DNA from: Corallococcus soli
GTDB taxonomy: Bacteria > Myxococcota > Myxococcia > Myxococcales > Myxococcaceae
Length of the DNA stretch: 64,000 bases
Reading direction: 5' to 3'
Assembly (NCBI RefSeq): GCF_014930455.1
Contig: NZ_JAAIYO010000011.1
Coordinates: forward strand, 1 to 64,000
Below, piece by piece: positions 16,839 to 26,071 of this stretch. Below the pieces are notes generated by a model. It was not told where the DNA came from, made no database searches, and saw only the letters and a program-made list of their open reading frames with translations. Both the position numbers and the translations under genes were made by a program. Within the stretch, counting starts at the first letter, position 1. Each line of letters begins with the position of its first letter.

Positions 16839-18398
16839 ATGAAATCCCTTGCACGTCTGGCGCTGTCCACCGGCGCCCTGCTCCTGTCCGGCTGCTCCAA
16901 GGACACCCCCGAGGTTCCCGACGCGGGCCCTCCGGCCACGGGCACGGCGGTGGAGCGCACCGACTACGTGGACGTCCTCCCCGACGTGCCGTGCGCGGAT
17001 CCGGACTACAGGGCGCCCCGCGCGAACTGCGAGGACCCGGGCAGCTTCAACCTGTCCGGCTGCGACCTGGCGGCCTTCGGGGCCCGGTCGCCCTACGGCA
17101 CCTACCGCGCCGTCCTGCGCTACCACGCCGAGAGCGCCTTTGGCGCCGGGTTCCGCCTGGGCCTCGATGGCACCCTCATGGGCCGCCCCCTGGTGCGCCA
17201 GCAGTCGGACGCCCGGGGGTTCTTCCTCACGGCGGAGTACACGATGCCCTCGAAGGCCGTGCAGCGCTACGCGCTCGCGGGCTGCCGCGTGCCGGAGCCG
17301 GGCCGCATCACCGGCTGCTTCGTGCGCTGCACGAACGGCGTGCCCGAATACGCCGGCACCTTCGACGCGCGGCGCATGAACTGGGAGAACGAACCCAACA
17401 GCTCCTTCCCGCTGATCCCCGTCTCCGAGACGGCCGTCCCCCTGGGCGACCCGGTGGACGTCTACGTCACGAAGGATCATGCCTACGTGGTGTCCGTGCC
17501 CCGAGGCACGGAGGCGGGCGGCCTGTCGGTGTTCGACGTGACGGACAAGGCCCACCCGGTGCTGCGCACCACGCTGAACCTGCCCAATGACAGCTACTGG
17601 AACGGCGTCTGGGCGAAGGGCGACGCGCTCTACATCGCCAGCGCCAACTCCGGCGTCATCGTCTACGATATCACCGACCCGGCGGCGCCCCAGTACGTGC
17701 GCGCCCTGCCCGGCGGCGCCATCAACGTGCACACCGTGTTCGTGGAGGGGGACCGGCTGTACGCCATGTCCCCGGCGCCCAACGGGGAGACGCTCCTGTT
17801 CGACGTGGCGTCGCCGCTGGACCCGAAGCTCCTGAGCCGCATCTCCGTGCCGCGCGCGGACGCGACCAGCTACCCGCATGACGCGTTCGCCTACCAGGAC
17901 CGCCTCTACGTCAATCACAGCACCACGGGCTACGTCGTCCTGGACGTGACCCGTCCCGACGTGACGCCCGTGCTGGGCAGGTATGCCTTCGCCGGCCAGT
18001 ACAGCCACGCGAACGCGGTGGGCACGATTGGCGGGCGCACCATCGCCTTCGAGGGCGGCGAGCGCTTTGGCGCGCACCTGCGCGTGCTGGACGTCACCGA
18101 CCCGGCGCGCATCCGGCTGCTCGCCCAGGTGAAGAAGCGCGCGCAGACGTCCATCCACAACATGGTGATCAAGGGCACGCGGCTCTACGTCGCCTGGTAC
18201 CACGAGGGCGTGCGCGTCTTCGACGTGGCCGACCCGGCGCTCCCCCAGGAGATCGCGTCCTTCGACACCTTCGAGGAGTTCCACCCGCGCAGCACCGACA
18301 GCCTCTACCAGGGGGCCATCGGCATGCGCGTGCCGGGGGACGGGTACGTGTACGTCGTGGACCTGCCGAGCGGGCTGTTCGTGTTCCAGGAGCCCTGA
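16839..18398 (+). CDS. LVIVD-repeat lipoprotein
   Basis: A 519-residue secreted lipoprotein. The signal peptide ends in a lipobox (LLLSGC, Cys at about residue 19). After a Cys-containing N-terminal domain (to about 185) come repeats of LVIVD type (for example GLSVFDVTDKAHPVL, GVIVYDITDPAAPQY, HLRVLDVTDPARIRL, GVRVFDVADPALPQE), about 45-60 residues apart, predicted to fold as a beta-propeller. Such proteins sit on the cell surface or in the periplasm and bind ligands; substrate unknown. Its stop is one base from that of the convergent diguanylate cyclase gene, without room for a terminator. Confidence 0.8.
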   Translation: MKSLARLALSTGALLLSGCSKDTPEVPDAGPPATGTAVERTDYVDVLPDVPCADPDYRAPRANCEDPGSFNLSGCDLAAFGARSPYGTYRAVLRYHAESAFGAGFRLGLDGTLMGRPLVRQQSDARGFFLTAEYTMPSKAVQRYALAGCRVPEPGRITGCFVRCTNGVPEYAGTFDARRMNWENEPNSSFPLIPVSETAVPLGDPVDVYVTKDHAYVVSVPRGTEAGGLSVFDVTDKAHPVLRTTLNLPNDSYWNGVWAKGDALYIASANSGVIVYDITDPAAPQYVRALPGGAINVHTVFVEGDRLYAMSPAPNGETLLFDVASPLDPKLLSRISVPRADATSYPHDAFAYQDRLYVNHSTTGYVVLDVTRPDVTPVLGRYAFAGQYSHANAVGTIGGRTIAFEGGERFGAHLRVLDVTDPARIRLLAQVKKRAQTSIHNMVIKGTRLYVAWYHEGVRVFDVADPALPQEIASFDTFEEFHPRSTDSLYQGAIGMRVPGDGYVYVVDLPSGLFVFQEP

Positions 18399-18399
18399 G

Positions 18400-20430
18400 T
18401 CACAGCTCGATGCGGTTGCGGCCGTTGGACTTCGCCCGGTACAGCCGGGCGTCCGCGACGCGCAGCAGTTCCTCCAGCGTGGTGCCGTCCTGCGGCGCCA
18501 CCGCGAGCCCCGCGCTGAAGGTGACGTGGAAGGACTCGCCCTGGTCGCCCTCGAAGGACATGCCCGCCAGTTCCTCCGCCGTGCGGGAGAGGATGTCGCG
18601 CGCGTTCTGCGCGGTTTCTCCCAGCAGCGCGACGACGAACTCCTCCCCGCCCCAGCGGGCGCGCAGGTCCTCGCGGCGGAAGCGCGCGCCCAAGAGGCGC
18701 CCCAGCCGCATGAGCACGCGGTCCCCGGCGAGGTGGCCGTGCTCGTCGTTGACCTTCTTGAAGTGGTCCACGTCCAGGAAGCACAGCGCCAGCGGCCGGT
18801 CCACGCGGCGCGCCTCCGACAGCCGGGTGGTCACCGCCTCCACGAAGGGCCGGCGCATCATCAGGCCCGTGAGCGCGTCGCGCTCCGCCCGCTCGCGTGA
18901 CAGCCGCGCCCGCTCCAGCCGCGCATGCACGCGCGCGCGCAGCTCCTCGCGCAGCACGGGCTTGGCCAGGTAGTCATCCGCGCCGGCCTGGAACGCCGCC
19001 AGCCGGAACTCCAGCCCCACCTGCGCCGTCACCAGGAGGATGGGCAGGTCCTGCCACTCCGGCGTCAGGCGCAGGATGCGGCACAGGTCGAAGCCGCTGG
19101 GCCCGGGCATCTGCACGTCCAGCAGCAGCAGGTCCGGGCGGTGCTGGGCGAGCGCGTCCAGCAGCCCGTACGCGTTCTCCAGCCCCACCACCTCCACCGC
19201 CTCGCTCACCAGCGCCTGGGAGAGGGCGCGCACCGCCTCCGGGTCGTCGTCCACCACCATCACCCGGGCGCGCTCCTGCCGCCGCGCCGTCACCAGCCGC
19301 TCCGCCGCGGTGGCGAAGTCCTGCTGCGTGAAGGGCCGGGGCAGGAACAGCGACGCGCCCGCGTGCGCCGCGACCACGCGCTCCTGGAGCCCGCCCCCCG
19401 CGCTGGAGAAGGCCAGGGGCAGCGACTGGTGCCCGTCCAGCGCCCGCAGCGCGTTCGCCGTGGTGATGCCTTCGGGGCTCATGGGCAGCAGCGCCCCGTC
19501 CACCCACTGGCGCTGGGCCACCGCGCAGGCCTCCAGGGCGGAGGTCGCCGTCACCACTCGCACGCCCTCCTGCTCCCCCATGTGCTTCGCGTCCTTCAGC
19601 AGGGCGGGGTCCCCGTCCATCACCAGCAGCGTGCCCATGGCGGCGGGGGGCTCCACGACCTCCGCCTCCGGCTCCACCTCCACCGGCAGGGCCACCACGT
19701 CCTCCAGCGCGCGGAGGGCCGCGTCCACCGCCGCCCAGTCCAGCGGGCCCCCGTTGCGCACGGGCTGCAGCACGTCCTCCAGCTTCCCCGCCGCGATGCT
19801 CACGTCCCGGAAGCCGTAGCTGCCCGCGGTGCCGTGCAGCTTGTGCACGACGCCGTAGGCCTCCTCCATCGCCGGGGCGTCCCCGCCGCGGCCCTGGCCG
19901 AGCAGCGACGCCAGCGTGGCCAGCCGCTCCGGCAGCTTCGCGCCGTAGTCCGCGCTGAGCAGGGCGAGGCTCGCCGCGAAGGCGTCCTCCGGTTCGGGCG
20001 CCTCCGCCTCCAACAAGGCCTCCGGGGGCGGGGGCGGCGGCTCCGCCAGCGCGAAGAGCTGCTCCAGCCACACCGCCAGCTCCTCCGGGCGGTAGGGCTT
20101 GTGCACCACGCGCGCCACGCCCAGTTGGCGCGTGAGCAGCTCGTGGCTCTTCAGGTCCTTCCAGAAGGCGGAGGCGAAGAGCACCGGCAGCGCGGGGCGC
20201 GTCTGGCGCAGCTCGCGGATGAAGTCCGCGCCCGTCATGCCCGGCAGGAGGCCGTCCACGATGGCGGCGTCCACCGGCTGGGTGCGCAGCACGTCGCGCG
20301 CCTCCGCGGCGGAGCGCGCGGGGGTGACCTGGTAGCCCTTGTCTCGCAGGAAGGTGCAGACCAGGGCCTGGAGGTCGCGGTCGTCCTCCAGGAAGAGGAG
20401 GGTCTTGTTGAGGGGACGCGCGGTGCTCAT
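18400..20430 (-). CDS. Response regulator: REC-HPt-REC-REC-GGDEF diguanylate cyclase
   Basis: A 676-residue cytosolic protein, last of a four-gene operon. REC1 (about 10-125) has EDD and VDGLLPG; the HPt domain has the phosphoacceptor His in VHKLHGTAGSYG; REC2 is degenerate (MDGDP kept, phosphoacceptor Asp position reads LLPMSPEG); REC3 is complete (VVDDDPE, LLLLDVQMPG, AKP). The C-terminal cyclase has GGEEF (594-598) and the inhibitory I-site RRED (585-588), so it should make c-di-GMP and be feedback-inhibited. The HPt between receivers suggests an internal phosphorelay. Its ATG overlaps the upstream kinase stop by four bases. Confidence 0.88.
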   Translation of the reverse strand: MSTARPLNKTLLFLEDDRDLQALVCTFLRDKGYQVTPARSAAEARDVLRTQPVDAAIVDGLLPGMTGADFIRELRQTRPALPVLFASAFWKDLKSHELLTRQLGVARVVHKPYRPEELAVWLEQLFALAEPPPPPPEALLEAEAPEPEDAFAASLALLSADYGAKLPERLATLASLLGQGRGGDAPAMEEAYGVVHKLHGTAGSYGFRDVSIAAGKLEDVLQPVRNGGPLDWAAVDAALRALEDVVALPVEVEPEAEVVEPPAAMGTLLVMDGDPALLKDAKHMGEQEGVRVVTATSALEACAVAQRQWVDGALLPMSPEGITTANALRALDGHQSLPLAFSSAGGGLQERVVAAHAGASLFLPRPFTQQDFATAAERLVTARRQERARVMVVDDDPEAVRALSQALVSEAVEVVGLENAYGLLDALAQHRPDLLLLDVQMPGPSGFDLCRILRLTPEWQDLPILLVTAQVGLEFRLAAFQAGADDYLAKPVLREELRARVHARLERARLSRERAERDALTGLMMRRPFVEAVTTRLSEARRVDRPLALCFLDVDHFKKVNDEHGHLAGDRVLMRLGRLLGARFRREDLRARWGGEEFVVALLGETAQNARDILSRTAEELAGMSFEGDQGESFHVTFSAGLAVAPQDGTTLEELLRVADARLYRAKSNGRNRIEL

Positions 20431-23240
20431 GGCAGCGCCTTTCTGGGTTCGGGGGCCGCGCTGTCACGGCGGGCCAGCAGTCCGTTGAGCAGCTCCCGCA
20501 CGGAGTTCACCAGCTCCTCCTCCGAGGAGCGGGCCTTCGTCAGGTGCCGCGTGATGCCCAGCGTGAGCTGGCGCTGGTCCGTGCGCGACAGCTCCCGTCC
20601 GGTGAAGACGATGAGCGGGGTGGCGCGGCCCTTGCCCTGGCGCAGGATGTCCACCACCTCGAAGCCGTCCAGGCGGGGCAGCCCCACGTCCAGCACGATG
20701 AGGTCCGGGGGCGTGTCGCGCGCGAGCGCCACGGCGCTCTCCCCGTCCGCCGCTTCAATGCACAGCGCGCCCAGCCGTTCGAACTGCGCGCACAGCACCC
20801 GGCGCGTGGTGGCGTCGTCGTCCACCACCAGCACCCGCGCCTGCCCCGGCTGGCGCATGGCGTAGCGGAGCGTCTTCAGCAGCCGGGTCTCCTCCACGGG
20901 CCGGGGCAGCCAGTCCACCAGCAGGGGCGTGCCCACGTCCGCCGAGCCATCCCCGGCCCGGCCGGACAGCGCCAGCACGGGCAGCTCACGGGTGCGCGGC
21001 TGTTCGCGCAGGCGGCGCACCCAGTCCAGCACGTTCCCGTCCGGCATCTGCGTGTCCACCACCAGCGCGTCCGGCGGCGCGGTGTCCACCGCCTGCACGG
21101 CCTCCGCGAGCGTGGCGGCGCGCACCACCCGGTAGCCCTCGTGGGACAGCAGGCCCCGCAGCAGGGCGGACAGGTCCGCGTCCGCGGTGACGATGAGCAC
21201 GTTGTGGCGCGACTCGTCCCGGGGCAGCGGGGCGACGGCGCCGGGCACCGGGGCGGGGGCGCGCAGGGACTCCAGGCTGAAGTGGAAGGTGGCGCCGTGG
21301 CCGGGGCGGCTGACCACGTCGATGCGGCCCCCGTGCTGCTCCACGATGGCCTGCGAGATGGCCAGCCCCAGGCCCGTGCCGCCCTTGGAGCGGGTGTCGG
21401 AGGCGTCCAGCTGCTGGAAGCGGCCGAAGAGGCGGGAGAGCTTCTCCTCCGGGATGCCGGGGCCCTGGTCGGTGACGCTGAAGCGCACCCGGCCGTCCGC
21501 CGCCACGCTGGAGGACACCACCACGGAGGCGCCCTGGGGGGAGAACTTCACCGCGTTGGACACCAGGTTGGTGAGCACCTGGATGAGCCGGTCGCGGTCG
21601 CCCTTCACCTGCGGCGCGCCCTCCACGTCCGAGCGCAGCGTGACGTGCGCGGTGTCCGCCATGCCCTGGAGGCCCATCAGCGTGGACTCCACCAGGTCCT
21701 GCGCCGTCTGGGGTTGGAGCTTCAACTCCAGCATCCCCGACTCCATCTTCTCCAGGTCGAGGATTTCGTTGATGAGGCGGATGAGCCGTTCGGTGTTGGT
21801 GCGCGCGATGCGCACCATGTCCAGCGCCTGCGCGGGCAGGTCCCCCACGATGCCGCCCTCCAGCAGGCCCAGCGAGCCGCGGATGGAGGTGAGCGGCGTG
21901 CGCAGCTCGTGGCTCACGGTGGAGACGAACTCGTTCTTCATCCGCTCCACGGTCTTGCGCTCGGTGAGGTCGCGCACGAAGACGGTGGTGCGCGGGGGCC
22001 CGTCCGCGTGCACCCGCGCGAAGGTGAGCTCCGCGGGGAACACGTCGCCGTCCGCGCGCAGGCACGGGGACTCCACGCGCGCCGCGGGGCCGCCGTCCTG
22101 CTGGAGCGCGGCGTGGACGCCGTCGCGCTGGGCCGCCGGCAGCGTCGCGGGCAGCGCGAGCGCCAGGAAGTCCGCGCCCACCGCCCGGGCGGACGCGAGG
22201 CGGAAGTGGGTCTCCGCGGCCGGGTTGAACTCCGCCACGCGGCCGGCCTCGTCCAGCACCACGATGCCGTCCGGGGACGCCTCCAGGATGGCGGCCTTGC
22301 GCGCGTCGCTGGCGCGCGCCTCCGCGCTGGCGGCGGACAGCGCCTGGGTGCGCTCGGCCACGCGCGCCTCCAGGCCCCGGTTGAGCTCCCCCAGCGCCGC
22401 CGACGCCCGCGCCAGCCGCACCAGGACGACGAGCACGTAGAGGACCAGCAGGAACGACACGCCGAAGAGGACGATGCGCGTGCGCTCCGCGCGGGACTGG
22501 GACTGCTCCTGGAGCTGGAGGTAGGTGGTGATGAGGCGCTCGGCCTCGCTGCTGGCGCTGCGGTCCAGGAGCGTCTGGAAGGACGCGTCCGCCGAGCGCA
22601 GGAGCGCCGTCAGCTCCCGCGTCCGGGCCTCCAGCGCGTCCAGCGCGGCGACGGCGGGGGCGGACAGGGCCTGCCCTTCCCGGGCCCGGGCGATGCGCCC
22701 GAGCGTGCCCTCCACCCGCGAGCCGAAGTCCCCGCCGCGGCCCCGGGACACGGTGAGCACGTCCCCGCCCAGCACCTCCACCTGCTCGCGCAAGGGGCCC
22801 GGGGGCAGCGCGGAGGTGGCGGCGAAGACGCTCCGGGGGAAGGCCTCGCGCAGGGTGGCGAAGCGGTCGTCCTTCTGGCGGGCCTCCGCCAGCAGGGCGC
22901 GCGAGTCCTCCAGCACGCGCACGTAGGCGTCCAGGGACGCGATCAGCGAGCGCAGGCCTTCGTCCGACAGGAAGGCGGGCGTGGTGCGCAGCACGCGGGC
23001 GCGGGCGACGAGCGCGTCGAAGTCGTCCTGGGTGGAGCCGTGGACCTCCCGCATGCCCATGCGCTGGCGCAGCACGTCCAGCTCCAGCTCCGCGGTGGCC
23101 ACGCGCAGCTGGCGCAGCTGGGTGCGGTAGCGGTCGTGTTCGGCGGTGGAGCCCGGGCGCCCCAGCACGAACAGCGCGCACAGGAGCACCAGGGCGCCAG
23201 CGGCCAGCGCGGCGGAGCGTTTGGACAGGCGGGGTTCCAT
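20427..23240 (-). CDS. Membrane hybrid histidine kinase, PAS-HisKA-HATPase-REC-REC
   Basis: A 937-residue protein: transmembrane helix 1 (9-27), a helical periplasmic domain of CHASE3 character (30-250), helix 2 (255-276), a coiled coil, a PAS domain (312-425), the H-box STVSHELRTPL with H444, HATPase_c (N, G1 and G2 boxes complete) and two receivers, the first with DALVVDTQMPDG and the second with VVDDD and LIVLDVGLP. It senses an unknown signal and probably passes phosphate to the diguanylate cyclase encoded next. The start overlaps the CheY-like gene stop (TGATG). Confidence 0.88.
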   Translation of the reverse strand: MEPRLSKRSAALAAGALVLLCALFVLGRPGSTAEHDRYRTQLRQLRVATAELELDVLRQRMGMREVHGSTQDDFDALVARARVLRTTPAFLSDEGLRSLIASLDAYVRVLEDSRALLAEARQKDDRFATLREAFPRSVFAATSALPPGPLREQVEVLGGDVLTVSRGRGGDFGSRVEGTLGRIARAREGQALSAPAVAALDALEARTRELTALLRSADASFQTLLDRSASSEAERLITTYLQLQEQSQSRAERTRIVLFGVSFLLVLYVLVVLVRLARASAALGELNRGLEARVAERTQALSAASAEARASDARKAAILEASPDGIVVLDEAGRVAEFNPAAETHFRLASARAVGADFLALALPATLPAAQRDGVHAALQQDGGPAARVESPCLRADGDVFPAELTFARVHADGPPRTTVFVRDLTERKTVERMKNEFVSTVSHELRTPLTSIRGSLGLLEGGIVGDLPAQALDMVRIARTNTERLIRLINEILDLEKMESGMLELKLQPQTAQDLVESTLMGLQGMADTAHVTLRSDVEGAPQVKGDRDRLIQVLTNLVSNAVKFSPQGASVVVSSSVAADGRVRFSVTDQGPGIPEEKLSRLFGRFQQLDASDTRSKGGTGLGLAISQAIVEQHGGRIDVVSRPGHGATFHFSLESLRAPAPVPGAVAPLPRDESRHNVLIVTADADLSALLRGLLSHEGYRVVRAATLAEAVQAVDTAPPDALVVDTQMPDGNVLDWVRRLREQPRTRELPVLALSGRAGDGSADVGTPLLVDWLPRPVEETRLLKTLRYAMRQPGQARVLVVDDDATTRRVLCAQFERLGALCIEAADGESAVALARDTPPDLIVLDVGLPRLDGFEVVDILRQGKGRATPLIVFTGRELSRTDQRQLTLGITRHLTKARSSEEELVNSVRELLNGLLARRDSAAPEPRKALP

Positions 23241-23614
23241 CAGGGCACCAGCTTGCGGATTTCCTGCGGCAGCGTCATGGGGTCGAACGGCTTGCCGATG
23301 ACGCCCACCGCGCCCAGCTCCAGGTAGCGCGCGACCTCCTGCTTCTGGATTTTCGCGGTCATGAAGATGATGGGCGTGTTCGCGGTGGCGGGCTGGGCGC
23401 GCAGCCGGCCGAAGGTGGTGGGCCCGTCCATGCCGGGCATCATCACGTCCAGGAGGATGAGGTCGGGCGCCTCCGCGGCGGCCTTCTCCAGGGCCTCCGC
23501 GCCGGAGGCGGCGAGCACCGTCTGCCACTTGCCCACGCGGCTGAGGCTCAACTGACCGATGGTGCGGATGTCGTCCTCGTCGTCGACGAGCAGGACCTTC
23601 TGGATGGGGGCCAT
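23240..23614 (-). CDS. Single-domain response regulator (CheY-like)
   Basis: A 124-residue stand-alone receiver: acidic pair D11-D12, phosphoacceptor D56 in LILLDVMMPGMDG, Thr in FMTAK and Lys in IGKPFDP. All switch residues are present. It lies between two histidine kinases in one operon, 38 bp after the GAF-PAS kinase and overlapping the next kinase by one base, so it is likely phosphorylated by one or both. No DNA-binding domain is attached. Confidence 0.9.
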   Translation of the reverse strand: MAPIQKVLLVDDEDDIRTIGQLSLSRVGKWQTVLAASGAEALEKAAAEAPDLILLDVMMPGMDGPTTFGRLRAQPATANTPIIFMTAKIQKQEVARYLELGAVGVIGKPFDPMTLPQEIRKLVP

Positions 23615-23652
23615 GGGAGGAGGTGCGCCTGGGGAGGGGGTTTGGATCGGCT

Positions 23653-25224
23653 TCAGGGGGCCGGGTCGCACTCGGGGAGGTCGAAGGAGAAGCGGGTGCC
23701 CTCCCCGGCGCGGGTGCTGAAGCGCAGGGTGCCGCCCATGCGGGCCACCAGCCCGTGGGCGATGCTCAGGCCCAGGCCGGTGCCGGGGCGCCGGCGGGTG
23801 TCGGAGGCGTCCGCCTGGGCGAACTTCTGGAAGACGCGGGCCTGGAAGGCCTCCGGGATGCCGGGGCCGTGGTCCGCCACCTCCACGCGCAGGCAGCCCT
23901 GCTCGCGCGAAAGGAAGAGGGTGACGCGCTCGCCCTGGGGGGAGAACTTGATGGCGTTGGAGAGCAGGTTGGCCAGCACCTGGTTGAAGCGGTCCTCGTC
24001 CACGCGGGCGCGGGCGCCGGGGGCGTGCACCTCCACGTCCAGGTGCACGCCGTATTCGGCCGCGTAGCCCTGGTGGGCCTGGAGCGCCTGGGTGAGCAGC
24101 GGGGCCACGTCGGTGGACTCCAGGTGGAGGTCCAGCCCGCCTGACTCCATCTTCTCCAGGTCCAGGATGTCGTTGATGAGGCGCAGCAGCCGTTCGCTGT
24201 TCTTGTGGGCGATGCCCACCATCTGCGCCACCTGCGAGTCCAGCGGGCCGGCGATGCCGCCGCACAGCAGGCCCAGCGAGCCCCGGATGGAGGTGAGCGG
24301 CGTGCGCAGCTCATGGCTCACGGTGGAGATGAACTCGTTCTTCATGCGCTCCACGCGCTGGCGCTCCTCCTCCAGCAGGCGGGCCTGGGTGACGTCGCGG
24401 GCCACGGCGTAGAGCAGGCCCTCGTCGGGGTCCGGGACGGCGTTCCACTGGAGCCAGCGCCAGGAGCCGTCAGCGCAGCGGGCGCGGTGTTCGAACTGGA
24501 GGACGGGGGCGCCTCCGCGGGCGCGGGCCAGGTGCCGGGCGGTGGCGTCGCGGTCCTCCTCCAGGGCCAGGTCCACGAGGGAGGTGGAGTACAGCTGCGC
24601 CTCGGAGAAGCCGAGGGTGCGGCTCCAGGCCTGGGACAGGCGCAGGAAGGTGCCGTCCATGGCGGCGATGCAGAGCATGTCCACGGAGACTTCGAAGAAG
24701 CGCTCCTGCTGCTCCAGCGCCGTGCGGGCCTCGCGCTCGTTGAGGGCGTTGATTTCCACCTCCGCCCAGCCGGCCATGTCCGCGAGCGCGGCGAGGTCCG
24801 CGTCGGAGAAGTCGCGCGGCGCGTGGTCGATGAGGCACAGGGTGCCCACGCGGCTGCCGTCCGCGGCGCGCAGGGGGTGCCCGGCGTAGAAGCGCACGAA
24901 GGGGGCGCCCACCACGAGCGGGTTGTCGTGGAAGCGCGGGTCGCGCAGCGCGTCCGGCACGACGAAGCTGCTGGAGGACAGGATGGCGTGGCCGCAGAAC
25001 GACACGTCGCGCGGCGTCTGGACGGCGGACAGGCCCTGGCGGGCCTTGAACCACTGGCGGTCCTCGTCCACCAGGGACACCAGCGCGATGGGCACGCGGA
25101 ACAGGTGGGACGCGGCGCGCACGATGCGGTCGAAGCGTTCGTGCGCGGGCGTGTCCAACAGGCACAGCGAGCGCAGGGCCTGAAGCCGCCGGGGCTCATC
25201 CACTGGCGTCGGGGGAGGGAGCAT
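23653..25224 (-). CDS. Cytosolic GAF-PAS sensor histidine kinase
   Basis: A 523-residue kinase without membrane segments. A GAF domain (25-160, including VSLVDEDRQWFKARQGL and GTLCLIDHAPRDF) precedes a PAS domain (about 175-285), the H-box STVSHELRTPL with H304 and a complete HATPase_c domain. First gene of the operon that continues with a CheY-like protein, a membrane hybrid kinase and a diguanylate cyclase. The H-box region is almost identical to that of the hybrid kinase, suggesting duplication and possible cross-talk. Confidence 0.88.
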   Translation of the reverse strand: MLPPPTPVDEPRRLQALRSLCLLDTPAHERFDRIVRAASHLFRVPIALVSLVDEDRQWFKARQGLSAVQTPRDVSFCGHAILSSSSFVVPDALRDPRFHDNPLVVGAPFVRFYAGHPLRAADGSRVGTLCLIDHAPRDFSDADLAALADMAGWAEVEINALNEREARTALEQQERFFEVSVDMLCIAAMDGTFLRLSQAWSRTLGFSEAQLYSTSLVDLALEEDRDATARHLARARGGAPVLQFEHRARCADGSWRWLQWNAVPDPDEGLLYAVARDVTQARLLEEERQRVERMKNEFISTVSHELRTPLTSIRGSLGLLCGGIAGPLDSQVAQMVGIAHKNSERLLRLINDILDLEKMESGGLDLHLESTDVAPLLTQALQAHQGYAAEYGVHLDVEVHAPGARARVDEDRFNQVLANLLSNAIKFSPQGERVTLFLSREQGCLRVEVADHGPGIPEAFQARVFQKFAQADASDTRRRPGTGLGLSIAHGLVARMGGTLRFSTRAGEGTRFSFDLPECDPAP

Positions 25225-25401
25225 GGCGTGGTCCCCGTGCTACCCCACCTGTCTGGCATTGGGGAGGGGGGCGCGCACGATGGCCCGGCCCCGGGTCCGC
25301 AGAGCGGGCGGGCAGACGGGAAAGGGGTGGTGGGGCTGCACGGACATAGGCTTGAAATCAGGGATGGGTTCGTATTGCGGGTTCGACATAGATACGACCG
25401 G

Positions 25402-26058
25402 GTGTTCCTTTCGGATCGATCCTTGTCGTGGACGCTGCTGGGGTTCCTGTTCATGGGGTGTGCCCCCAACCCGAACCTCCGGGTGCAGCGGCTGGACAAT
25501 GGGCAACTCCAGGTGGACGGCCCACTCGCCGGACCGTTTCCGGACACGGAAACATTGGCCGCGCGCGCATGCGAGCTGATGACGGGCCAGGGAGGGGCAT
25601 CCGCGGGGCTCGCGGGGTCGGAGTACTGCGCGCTGCACTACTACGCACCGGACGAGGGGGCCTACTACCTGAGCTACCTGTCCGACGTGAGGCGGCAGCT
25701 CGACACGTACAGCCGGAAGACCTGTGAGATGCCTACGGCGCTGCGGGATCTCAAACGGGTGAACGCGATCATCCTCGGGGCTGGTCACAACCACCCGCAC
25801 AACCGGCAGTTCTCGCCCGGCGACCTGCAGACCACCTGGAATCCTTCGCGCGCCGTGGACAAGGAGACGGGAAGAAGCTTCCACCGGGCCCTCTACCTGT
25901 TCTTCCGGGAGCGCACCGGTGTCTGCAACGCCTACCGCTACGACTACGCCTCCAAGGTCATCTCCGCCCTGCGGGACGGTCAGTGGATTCCCATTGGCCG
26001 CACCGTCGACGACTCCGGCAACATCCAGATGCTTGACGGAGCGGACTGGCTGCCCTAG
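25402..26058 (+). CDS. Lipoprotein with JAMM-like metalloprotease motif
   Basis: A 218-residue predicted lipoprotein; the GTG start gives a signal ending in LFMGC (Cys 20). A TTG at 25423 is the alternative start but leaves no charged N-region. The core reads GAGHNHPHNRQFSPGD (127-142): H129-x-H131, S138 and D141 match the H-x-H...S-x-x-D signature of JAB/MPN (JAMM) metallo-isopeptidases and RadC-like proteins, but with nine rather than ten residues between the second His and the Asp. The distal Glu ligand could be E74 or E85. JAMM enzymes cut isopeptide or peptide bonds, or act as toxin domains. A second small lipoprotein gene follows 13 bp downstream. Confidence 0.6.
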   Translation: MFLSDRSLSWTLLGFLFMGCAPNPNLRVQRLDNGQLQVDGPLAGPFPDTETLAARACELMTGQGGASAGLAGSEYCALHYYAPDEGAYYLSYLSDVRRQLDTYSRKTCEMPTALRDLKRVNAIILGAGHNHPHNRQFSPGDLQTTWNPSRAVDKETGRSFHRALYLFFRERTGVCNAYRYDYASKVISALRDGQWIPIGRTVDDSGNIQMLDGADWLP

Positions 26059-26071
26059 CCAAAACAAGTCC

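Noticed and set aside
20544-23327. A rightward open frame of over 900 codons
   Set aside because: It opposes the hybrid histidine kinase and has the same His/Arg/Gln-rich shadow composition without any domain.
25402-26058. Assignment as an Rhs or polymorphic toxin JAB domain
   Set aside because: There are no repeats, cleavage motif or carrier domain; the protein is a short lipoprotein, so only the JAMM-like motif is claimed.
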